A DNA stretch of 11,015 nt from the NCBI GenBank assembly GCA_964619125.1, contig CAZUCA010000080.1, forward strand, positions 1 to 11,015, read 5' to 3'. Positions 6,170 to 11,015 of the stretch are shown here, one piece after another. Positions within the stretch are counted from its first letter, which is position 1, and each line of letters starts with the position of its first letter. Source of the DNA: Owenweeksia sp964619125 (lineage in GTDB: Bacteria > Bacteroidota > Bacteroidia > Flavobacteriales > Schleiferiaceae). The notes under the pieces are model-generated. The model saw nothing but the letters and a program-made list of their open reading frames with translations, was not told the DNA's origin and ran no database searches. The position numbers and the translations under genes are program-made.

Positions 6170-6724
6170 TTAGTTTGAGGGGTCAAGATTGAGGTCGTAA
6201 TGGGTGCGTACCACTTCAAAACCTTCGGTTTCCTCATTGTAGGCCTTCCAGTGGGTAAGCTTATCACTGTAAAGGATCAGGGCGATGGCGCGCTGGGTTG
6301 AGCGGTTGCTGAAGCGGTGATATCCCAGGGTGTCATTGAGGTGAAAGGTGCTACCATTGTACAGTTGCATCTCGGTATCGAGTTGGGGCCTGCCCTCCTT
6401 TACCTTAAAAAATTCCAGCCATAGCTGGCCCTGTAAAATTTTGACCCAGCCGTTGTTGAAGTCATAGTTGTGAATGGTCGATTGCTGCTCCCCTTCCCAG
6501 CAGGTAATTAGCGCCTCCATGCCGGGAGTATCGTACAGACAGATGCGGGTGTGGTGGCTGTTGCTCCAGCGGCAGATTTTAGCGAGCTCCTCCCTGGTCA
6601 ATGACACTGCTTTCATTAGCTCGGTATAGCCGTCGTATCCTGAACCGAGGTTCAGGTTGTACTGCAACTGCTCCAGTGTGCTAATGGTTGGAAATGGCAT
6701 GTCGTTAAATTGATAGTAAGGCAT
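6170..6724 (-). CDS. Cysteine-dioxygenase-family cupin with an altered metal site
   Basis: A 184-residue protein that follows the cysteine dioxygenase (CDO) pattern through residues 58-176. It has HTR with Arg60 where CDO binds the cysteine carboxylate, ALITCWEGEQQSTIH (71-85), GWVKILQGQLWLEF (92-105), NDTLGYHRFSN (130-140), ILYSD (150-154), and a THYDLN ending like the CDO THYSKYG tail. CDO oxidises cysteine to cysteine sulfinate with Fe(II) held by three His. Here the first (His85) and third (His136) are present, but the second, normally in the HxH pair, is Tyr87 (IHNY). The usual His two residues before the conserved Tyr152 is Ile150, and the position of the mammalian crosslink Cys is Gly92, as in bacterial enzymes. 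Either the chemistry or the metal differs, or activity is lost. No frameshift is seen and the gene looks intact. It follows the lipocalin-like gene by 59 bp. Confidence 0.72.
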   Translation of the reverse strand: MPYYQFNDMPFPTISTLEQLQYNLNLGSGYDGYTELMKAVSLTREELAKICRWSNSHHTRICLYDTPGMEALITCWEGEQQSTIHNYDFNNGWVKILQGQLWLEFFKVKEGRPQLDTEMQLYNGSTFHLNDTLGYHRFSNRSTQRAIALILYSDKLTHWKAYNEETEGFEVVRTHYDLNLDPSN

Positions 6725-6783
6725 AAAGACTATCTCAAATTACCAATTATTTTGCCGCAATAAATATGATAAACATCAGTTGG

Positions 6784-7284
6784 TCAGGGGCGTCGGGTGT
6801 AGAAAATACGCCAGCGCAACTGCCAGGGGCTGTCAGCGGCGGTTTTGGCCTGCCAATCCCAGGTAAAGCGCTCTGCCTCGATGTCGTAAAATATCATGCG
6901 CCGCTCCAGGTAGCTGCTGTCGGTGATGGCAGGCGCCATGGCAAAAATTACGGTGTCACCGCTGCGCTGGCCTTCAAAGGTGAGATAGCCCGATTGATTG
7001 TCGACCCAGGTCTGGTGCCAGCTCCCTGTTTTGGCGTTGTAGGTGGTCCAGCTTTTACCTTCAAAGCCGGTGGGCGAAGAAAAATTTTCCTGGATAACCT
7101 TGCCGTCTAAAATGCGAATAATGTGATTCTGCCCCTTGAGGGTTTCGCCCTTGGCGTTTTTCCATTTCAGATCCCATTTGCCCAGCCAGAAGTCGAAGGC
7201 GTAGGCATTGAGGGAATCGGTTTGGGCGTTGACGCCGGTGGATAGTACCAGGGTACAGGTCACAGCAAGTAAGGCAGCTTTCAT
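6784..7284 (-). CDS. Secreted lipocalin-like protein of unknown function
   Basis: A 166-residue protein with a clear signal peptide: MKAALLAVTCTLVLSTGVNA with cleavage expected before Gln21, the +1 Gln typical of Bacteroidota. The mature part begins with FDFWLGKWDLKWKN (30-43), followed by short alternating strands (GQNHIIRILDGKVIQENF, WTTYNAKTGSWHQTWVD, GYLTFEGQ, RRMIFYDIEAERFTWDWQ). This resembles DUF1579-type and related calycin-like barrels often found as 'FDFWLG-W' hypothetical proteins. No catalytic residues can be named. It is exported to the periplasm or outside; no lipobox. It lies 32 bp after the GyrI-like gene and 59 bp before the cupin gene, so the three may share a transcript. 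Ligand and role are unknown. Confidence 0.75.
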   Translation of the reverse strand: MKAALLAVTCTLVLSTGVNAQTDSLNAYAFDFWLGKWDLKWKNAKGETLKGQNHIIRILDGKVIQENFSSPTGFEGKSWTTYNAKTGSWHQTWVDNQSGYLTFEGQRSGDTVIFAMAPAITDSSYLERRMIFYDIEAERFTWDWQAKTAADSPWQLRWRIFYTRRP

Positions 7285-7304
7285 AGTCGTTGTGATTTCC
7301 CTTG

Positions 7305-7324
7305 AAAGTTAAGCTTTTAACTTT
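7305..7324 (-). repeat. 8-bp inverted repeat across the GyrI-like stop codon
   Basis: AAAGTTAA (7305-7312) and TTAACTTT (7317-7324) are exact inverted copies with a 4-nt spacer; the TAA stop (7319-7317) lies within the stem. The stem is AU-rich with only one G-C pair per arm and no U tract, so it may be a weak mRNA structure or chance. Confidence 0.35.
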
Positions 7325-7778
7325 TAGAGAGAAAAATATCAACCTCGGCCGCCTGATCATCGGCACTGCGCTCGTCGTATACCTCAAAGTCGTATTGGAA
7401 GGAGCGCTCAATATCCGCTTGCCAGATTTCCTGCCATTGCCCGATAATGCAGTCGGGCATTTTTCCCCGGGCAACGCTGCGATAATATGTGCCCCCGGGG
7501 ATTTTCAGATCCTCGAGGCCGGCCGGGACATCAGTGCTGCCGGCTACCCGGCAACCTATAAAAAAAGCAAAGTCACCCTCGTGATCGCTACTGTAATGGT
7601 GGTACACGGCATAAACGGTATCATCTTCCCTGGCATGGATAAATTCCCGGATTTGCTCCCTTTGAAAGCGTTCCCACAAGCTACCGCAATCGCGCATGGA
7701 TTGTCCATCTTTATTGCTGGTTTTATGTGGCAGGGCAATCCCCATCAGGCGGAAGCCTTTCACCATTTGTATTTCCAT
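7317..7778 (-). CDS. GyrI-like small-molecule-binding domain protein
   Basis: A 153-residue stand-alone protein of the GyrI-like / AraC effector-binding fold. Support comes from the spread of typical segments: a start of the form VKGFRLMGIALPHKTSN, GSLWERFQREQIREFI (32-47), YAVYHHYSSDHEGDFAFFIGC (56-76), PAGLEDLKIPGGTYYRSVARG (85-105), IIGQWQEIWQ (111-120) and the characteristic ending FEVYDERSADDQAAEVDIFLS (131-151). It has no DNA-binding domain, so it is the single-domain form. Members bind amphipathic or cationic small molecules, and some have hydrolase activity, but no ligand can be deduced here. It follows the second TPM gene by 34 bp and precedes the secreted lipocalin-like gene by 32 bp. 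A perfect 8-bp inverted repeat spans its stop codon (7305-7324). Confidence 0.8.
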   Translation of the reverse strand: MEIQMVKGFRLMGIALPHKTSNKDGQSMRDCGSLWERFQREQIREFIHAREDDTVYAVYHHYSSDHEGDFAFFIGCRVAGSTDVPAGLEDLKIPGGTYYRSVARGKMPDCIIGQWQEIWQADIERSFQYDFEVYDERSADDQAAEVDIFLSKS

Positions 7779-7812
7779 AGAAATGGGTTTAGGTAATCAG
7801 GTACTACATTCT

Positions 7813-8547
7813 TTACCAGCTGCCACTGGCACCGCCACCGCCAAAAGAGCCGCCACCAAAGCCGCCGAAGCCGCCGCCAAAGGAGCCACCACCACCACCG
7901 AAGCCGCCGCCCATGCCGCCGATCCAAACGCCGCCGCCACCGCGGTAACCTCCGCGGCCACCGCCACGGCGATTGCGGAAAACAGCAAAAATTATAGCAA
8001 TGATAATGAAGATGAGCAGCGGTGGGAATTTGCGTTTACCGCTGCGACGGTTGGGTTTACCCTCAAAGTTGCCGCTGAGCAGGGCAAAAACTTGTTCGGT
8101 ACCGGCTTCGATTCCCGCGTAATAATCACCCTTTTTAAATTCAGGAATTATATAGTTCTCAATTATCAGGCGCGAGTTGGCATCTGTGAGGTATTCTTCG
8201 AGGCCATAGCCATTCTGAATGGCCACCTGGCGCTCGTTGGGTGCCACCAGCAAAACCAGGCCGTTATCCTTGCCTTTGCGACCTACCCCCCACTGCTGGC
8301 CCAACTCGGCCGCATAAAGGTTGATTTCCTCCCCATTGAGACTGCTAACGGTAACCACCGCAATTTCGGTAGAAGTAGTGTCAGTGTAGCGCAACAACTT
8401 TTGCTCCAGGGCACGTTCCTGGCTATCGTTGAGAATATCGGCAAAGTCATTTACCAGCCGCGGTGGGCTCATGGGCTCGGGAAAGCGCTGGGCACCCAGC
8501 CAAAAGCCAATTAGGAGTAGTGGGAGTAGTATTCTGAGTTTATACAA
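7813..8547 (-). CDS. Exported TPM-domain protein with Gly-rich tail (YgcG type)
   Basis: A 244-residue TPM-domain protein (also called DUF477; the 'phosphatase' label comes from a plant relative). A signal peptide (1-19, ending LGA before Gln20) exports it. The TPM domain spans about 28-155: PPRLVNDFADILNDSQERALEQKLL, STEIAVVTVSSLNGEEI, YAAELGQQWGVGRKGKDNGLVLLVAPNERQVAIQNGYGLEEYLTD, then IIPEFKKGDYYAGIEAG. A basic stretch leads to a membrane helix at 174-190 (FPPLLIFIIIAIIFAVF) and a tail that is mostly Gly with Phe/Ser (195-240), ending SGSW. This puts the domain in the periplasm with the Gly-rich tail across the membrane. The start is TTG at 8547-8545, the only in-frame choice after the upstream stop, and it is needed to keep the signal peptide. 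Three bases separate it from the upstream TPM gene. The precise function of the family is unsettled. Confidence 0.88.
   Translation of the reverse strand: MYKLRILLPLLLIGFWLGAQRFPEPMSPPRLVNDFADILNDSQERALEQKLLRYTDTTSTEIAVVTVSSLNGEEINLYAAELGQQWGVGRKGKDNGLVLLVAPNERQVAIQNGYGLEEYLTDANSRLIIENYIIPEFKKGDYYAGIEAGTEQVFALLSGNFEGKPNRRSGKRKFPPLLIFIIIAIIFAVFRNRRGGGRGGYRGGGGVWIGGMGGGFGGGGGSFGGGFGGFGGGSFGGGGASGSW
7822..7965 (-). repeat. Gly-codon low-complexity stretch
   Basis: The glycine-rich tail of the exported TPM protein is coded by near-repeats of GGC/GGT/GGA with TTC/TTT inserts. On the plus strand this reads as GCC-rich runs that also open long Ala/Thr-rich false reading frames. It is a compositional repeat prone to length change, not a separate element. 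Confidence 0.6.
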
Positions 8548-8550
8548 GGG

Positions 8551-8991
8551 TCAGGATTTTGAGATTTCGTCAGGCAACTCATTGATGTCGTCGTCCTGTA
8601 CGGGAAAATATTTCTTCAGGGCGTGGCCGGCCATGGTGATGCCTTCCACCAGGCCCTCGGTAAAGTGTCCCTGGCGGAAATGGCCCTGCATGGTGTCGCG
8701 GATCTCGTCCCAAAAATTGCCGGGGACGGCTTCATTAATGCCTTTGTCGCCGACAATGGAAAACTGGTGATCCTGTACCGCGAGATAAAAAAGCACCCCA
8801 TTGCGGAGGGCAGTTTTGTCCATGCCTACTTTGTGAAATACCTTTTTCGCATGCTCGAGGTTGGGCTCGTCAGTATGGTTCTCTAGGTGCACCCGTATTT
8901 CACCGCTGGTGCGGTTTTCGGCCTCCTTTACCGCCTGCAGGATGCGCGCTTCCTCTTCCTTGCTGAAAAACTCTTCGGCCTTTTCCTTCAT
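8551..8991 (-). CDS. TPM-domain protein without signal peptide
   Basis: A 146-residue protein with the TPM core but no signal peptide or membrane helix. It starts EEFFSKEEEARILQAVKEAENRTSGEIRVHLENH (6-39), has KTALRNGVLFYLAVQDHQFSIVGDKGINEAV (59-89), then FWDEIRDTMQGHFRQGHFTEGLVEGITMAGHALKKYFP (93-130). The GVLFYLAVQDHQFSIVGDKGI segment parallels GLVLLVAPNERQVAIQNGYGL of the next TPM gene, so the two are paralogues joined in tandem. The acidic tail ends with DDDINELPDEISKS. It lies 3 bp after lemA and 3 bp before the exported TPM gene, the common LemA-TPM-TPM order of Bacteroidota. It would act in the cytoplasm unless carried out by a partner. Function unknown. Confidence 0.85.
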   Translation of the reverse strand: MKEKAEEFFSKEEEARILQAVKEAENRTSGEIRVHLENHTDEPNLEHAKKVFHKVGMDKTALRNGVLFYLAVQDHQFSIVGDKGINEAVPGNFWDEIRDTMQGHFRQGHFTEGLVEGITMAGHALKKYFPVQDDDINELPDEISKS

Positions 8992-8994
8992 CTT

Positions 8995-9585
8995 CTAAAA
9001 TTCAACCGTTGGGGCTACTTCTGAGCCTTCGCTGGCCTCGAAATATCCTTTTTCGTCAAAGCCAGTCATGTTGGCAATAATCACGTTGGGAAACTTCTTG
9101 ATGTAAGTGTTGTAGGATCGCACTGTTTCGTTGAACTTGCGGCGTTCCACCGAAATACGGTTTTCAGTGCCTTCAAGCTGGCTTTGCAAGGCCAGGAAAT
9201 TTTGGTTGGCCTTGAGGTTGGGATAGCGCTCCACTGTAACCAGCAGGCGGCTGAGGGCGCCACTGAGTTGATCCTGGGCAGCCTGGAATTTTTGAATTTG
9301 CTCCGGATCGAGGTCGTTGGCATCCACCTGGATGGAGGTGGCTTTGCTGCGGGCTTCAATAACCTCAGTCAGGGTTTCCTGCTCAAAATCGGCATAGCCT
9401 TTTACGGTGTTCACCAGGTTGGGGATCAGGTCGGCCCGGCGTTGGTAGGAAGTCTCCACATTGGCCCATTGGCCCACGGTGTTTTCCTTCATTGTAACCA
9501 TTGAATTGTATTTACCCTGAAACATCAGGAAAAAGATGAGGATGAGACCTCCAATTACTAAAAGAGCAATAAGTCCTTTTTTCAT
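8995..9585 (-). CDS. lemA: LemA family membrane protein
   Basis: A 196-residue LemA protein: short cytosolic start, one membrane helix at about 4-22, and a long helical domain outside the cytosol. The family signature KENTVGQWANVETSYQRRADLIPNLVNTVKGYADFEQETL runs through 33-72, and the second conserved block VERYPNLKANQNFLALQSQLEGTENRISVERRKFNETVRSYNTYIKKFPNVIIA through 118-171. Length is typical. The role is not known in mechanism; LemA proteins occur next to TPM-domain genes in many bacteria and appear linked to the envelope. It is the first gene of a unit with two TPM genes (3-bp gaps) and has a good candidate promoter ending 20 nt before its ATG. The name comes from an old genetic screen and does not imply a two-component sensor here. 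Confidence 0.95.
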   Translation of the reverse strand: MKKGLIALLVIGGLILIFFLMFQGKYNSMVTMKENTVGQWANVETSYQRRADLIPNLVNTVKGYADFEQETLTEVIEARSKATSIQVDANDLDPEQIQKFQAAQDQLSGALSRLLVTVERYPNLKANQNFLALQSQLEGTENRISVERRKFNETVRSYNTYIKKFPNVIIANMTGFDEKGYFEASEGSEVAPTVEF

Positions 9586-9605
9586 TTGCTTGATTTGATT
9601 TTAGA

Positions 9606-9635
9606 CAAACTTAAGCCAAGCAATCGAAGTGCCAA
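9606..9635 (-). promoter_or_regulatory. Promoter of the lemA-TPM-TPM unit
   Basis: On the minus strand, TTG (9635-9633) is followed after exactly 19 nt by TAAGTTTG (9613-9606), an exact TAnnTTTG match, ending 20 nt before the lemA ATG. Both elements and the spacing agree with the flavobacterial housekeeping promoter, making this the best promoter in the window. The MerR-type gene just upstream could act here, but no clear operator dyad was seen between the two elements. Confidence 0.6.
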
Positions 9636-9721
9636 GGGGGAAGGGCTGCCAAATGCGCAGTAAGGGTGGTAAATGGCAGGGAAAGAGTGCTAAGCGGGAG
9701 CGGATAGGCTCCAAACTGTCG

Positions 9722-10045
9722 TCAGAGGCCGCGTTTGATATCAAGCAGCGCTTGTTTTACATTTTGCAGCCTCTCTACCACCTCGGCGTTTTTAGCGGTG
9801 TCTTCACGATTCTCGCGCAGCTTTACCTTGGCACCTTCGAGGGTAAAGCCCCTTTCCTTTACCAGGTGATAAATCAACTTGAGGTTGCCCAGGTCCCTAT
9901 GAGTAAAAAGACGATTGCCCTTTTTATTGCGCTTGGGCTTGAGGATATCAAACTCCTTTTCCCAGAAGCGCACCAGTGAAGTTTTAACGTCCAGTATCTG
10001 GGCGACTTCGCCGATGCTGTAGTAACGTTTTTCGGTCTCCTCCAT
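9722..10045 (-). CDS. MerR-family transcriptional regulator (short form)
   Basis: A 107-residue protein that is essentially the MerR winged helix-turn-helix domain. YYSIGEVAQILDVKTSLVRFWEKEF (8-32) is the HTH, then KPKRNKKGNRLFTHRDLGNLKLIYHLVKERGFTLEGAKVKL (37-76) is the wing and second helix pair. A short helical end (85-105) can form the usual dimer coiled coil. There is no effector-binding domain and no Cys, so it is not a metal sensor of the MerR/CueR kind; this is the small Bacteroidota type found beside M23 peptidase and lemA genes. It shares one base with the peptidase gene (TAATG) and lies 136 bp upstream of lemA. Targets are unknown; the lemA unit or its own operon are natural guesses. 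Confidence 0.9.
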   Translation of the reverse strand: MEETEKRYYSIGEVAQILDVKTSLVRFWEKEFDILKPKRNKKGNRLFTHRDLGNLKLIYHLVKERGFTLEGAKVKLRENREDTAKNAEVVERLQNVKQALLDIKRGL

Positions 10046-11015
10046 TAGTCAAAGGATTGGTTGGGCTGACTGGCCAGGTCAATCACGGTGGCAAATTCTT
10101 CCGGAGTCAGTTCACCGTAGTAGAAGTTCACCGGGTTGAGGCGGTCCTTATCGAGGTGTACCTCATAGTGCAGGTGAGGGCCGCGCGAACGACCGGTGTT
10201 GCCAACATAACCAATGATTTCGCCGCGCTTCACCTTTTGACCTACCCGCACATTGTACTTGCTCATGTGGGCATAAATGGTTTTGTAGCCATAGCCGTGG
10301 TCGATGCGCACGTGCTTGCCAAAACCACTGCTACGGCTGTCGGCACGGATGATGGTGCCGTTACCGGTGGCGTAAATGGGCGTACCTATTTCGGCAGAGA
10401 AGTCCATACCGTAGTGCATTTTGCGCGCTTTGGTAAAGGGGTCAACCCGGTAGCCATAGCCTGAGGCGAGGCGGCGCAAATCTTCATTAGCCACTGGTTG
10501 GATGGCAGGGATGGCGGCTAGGAGCTTGGATTTGTCCTCGGCCATATTTACAATTTCATCAAAGCTTTTGCTCTGTACGTATACTTGCTTGGTAAGCTGG
10601 TCTACCCTTTCGGCGCTTTCTTTCACCAACTGGCTGTTGTCAAAACCATCGAGTTTGCGGTAGCGGTTTACCCCGCCAAAGCCGGCCTTGCGGATAGAAG
10701 TGGGGATTGGTTCGGCTTCGAACACCACCCGGTAAATTTCGTCATCGCGCTGCTGCAGATCGCTGAGTACAGCCGATACCTGGTCCATACGCTCCTGCAG
10801 GATCTGATACTGGATTTTCATAAATTCCAGTTCACGCTGCTTGCGCTTTTCGTTGGGTGATTGGATAAGATTATCAGCAATCACAAAAAAGATTAGCCCC
10901 ATTAAAGCTGCTGCTCCTACGAAAATAAACGACTTACGCAGGCGGTAGCCCGGGGTTTTGTCTATTTTCTTATAGGATAGTGTCTTTGGGTCGTAATAGT
11001 ATTTGACCTTCGCCA
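10045..11015 (-). CDS. M23 (LytM-type) envelope peptidase, 5' end just outside the window
   Basis: The frame stays open to the window edge and reads AKVKYYYDPKTLSYKKIDK, the standard N-terminus of a Bacteroidota M23 peptidase family. The last two bases (11014-11015) are the TG of a presumed ATG, so only one base of the gene seems to be missing (323 residues in all). Numbering from that Met, a membrane helix lies at about 29-51, a coiled coil at 55-103, and the M23 domain at about 185-300. Zinc ligands are His201 and Asp205 (HYGMD) and His283 (HLHYE); His281 and His250 (YAHM) complete the catalytic set, so it should be an active peptidoglycan endopeptidase in the periplasm, anchored in the inner membrane. 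An internal ATG at 10902 would cut the membrane helix and is rejected. Its stop overlaps the MerR-type start by one base. Confidence 0.93.
   Translation of the reverse strand, partial: AKVKYYYDPKTLSYKKIDKTPGYRLRKSFIFVGAAALMGLIFFVIADNLIQSPNEKRKQRELEFMKIQYQILQERMDQVSAVLSDLQQRDDEIYRVVFEAEPIPTSIRKAGFGGVNRYRKLDGFDNSQLVKESAERVDQLTKQVYVQSKSFDEIVNMAEDKSKLLAAIPAIQPVANEDLRRLASGYGYRVDPFTKARKMHYGMDFSAEIGTPIYATGNGTIIRADSRSSGFGKHVRIDHGYGYKTIYAHMSKYNVRVGQKVKRGEIIGYVGNTGRSRGPHLHYEVHLDKDRLNPVNFYYGELTPEEFATVIDLASQPNQSFD

Noticed and set aside
7696..8514. Long plus-strand open frame rich in Ala and Thr
   Set aside because: It is the complement of the Gly-rich and TPM coding region; its low-complexity Ala/Thr content follows from reverse reading of GGC/GGT codons, and it matches no family.
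9646..9679. CTGCCA/TGGCAG pair as a terminator after the MerR-type gene
   Set aside because: Only 6 bp with a 22-nt loop and no U tract; too weak to call.
10057..10464. Plus-strand open frame opposite the M23 domain
   Set aside because: Antisense shadow of a strongly conserved peptidase domain; no plausible start context or family.
10900..10902. Internal ATG as start of the M23 peptidase
   Set aside because: The frame continues upstream with the family-typical AKVKYYYDP N-terminus, and the internal start would split the membrane helix.
1..11015. CRISPR array, defence system, insertion sequence, phage or tRNA-linked island
   Set aside because: No direct-repeat arrays, transposase or integrase motifs, tRNA-like structures or abrupt composition change were seen; genes are co-directional and of core type.

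Overview
The window looks like chromosomal DNA from a member of the Bacteroidota, most likely the Flavobacteriia or a close relative. The support is: a mevalonate-pathway cluster (diphosphomevalonate decarboxylase, a divergent mevalonate kinase and a UbiA prenyltransferase), a DUF2807 'head GIN' lipoprotein, an M23 peptidase with the N-terminus AKVKYYYDPKTLSY that is typical of this phylum, signal peptides leaving Gln at +1, and upstream motifs of the TAnnTTTG type. All sixteen protein genes lie on the minus strand, so transcription runs from high to low coordinates. No mobile element, CRISPR array, tRNA, rRNA or phage gene was seen, and no stretch of 300 bases lacks a gene.

In the direction of transcription, the right end (11015 to 9722) holds an M23 (LytM-type) envelope peptidase and a small MerR-type regulator that overlap by one base. 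A 136-bp gap with a good candidate promoter (9606-9635) leads into lemA and two TPM-domain genes, one without a signal peptide and one exported with a glycine-rich tail. This is a widespread envelope-associated trio of uncertain function. Close behind come a GyrI-like small-molecule-binding protein, a secreted lipocalin-like protein of about 17 kDa, and a cysteine-dioxygenase-family cupin that seems to have lost one metal-binding histidine.

A structured spacer (6125-6161) and a TAnnTTTG motif then precede a 6-carboxytetrahydropterin synthase-family gene. Next is a compact five-gene unit (5538 to 1262): fabD, an unknown lipoprotein, mvaD, mevalonate kinase and a UbiA prenyltransferase. Its first three junctions overlap (TAATG, TTGA, TAATG) and the last has a 5-bp gap, so these genes are probably translated together. 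The unit combines initiation of fatty-acid elongation with isoprenoid-precursor synthesis and a polyprenyl-transfer step, so it may serve membrane-lipid supply.

The left end holds the DUF2807 lipoprotein gene with its own candidate promoter and a strong intrinsic terminator (385-415), then a TfoX N-terminal-domain protein.

Most of the window is ordinary core genome. I found no convincing new defence or mobile system. The points most worth a second look are the altered metal site of the cysteine-dioxygenase-like protein, the coupled fabD/mevalonate operon with its embedded lipoprotein, and the paired TPM genes with lemA.
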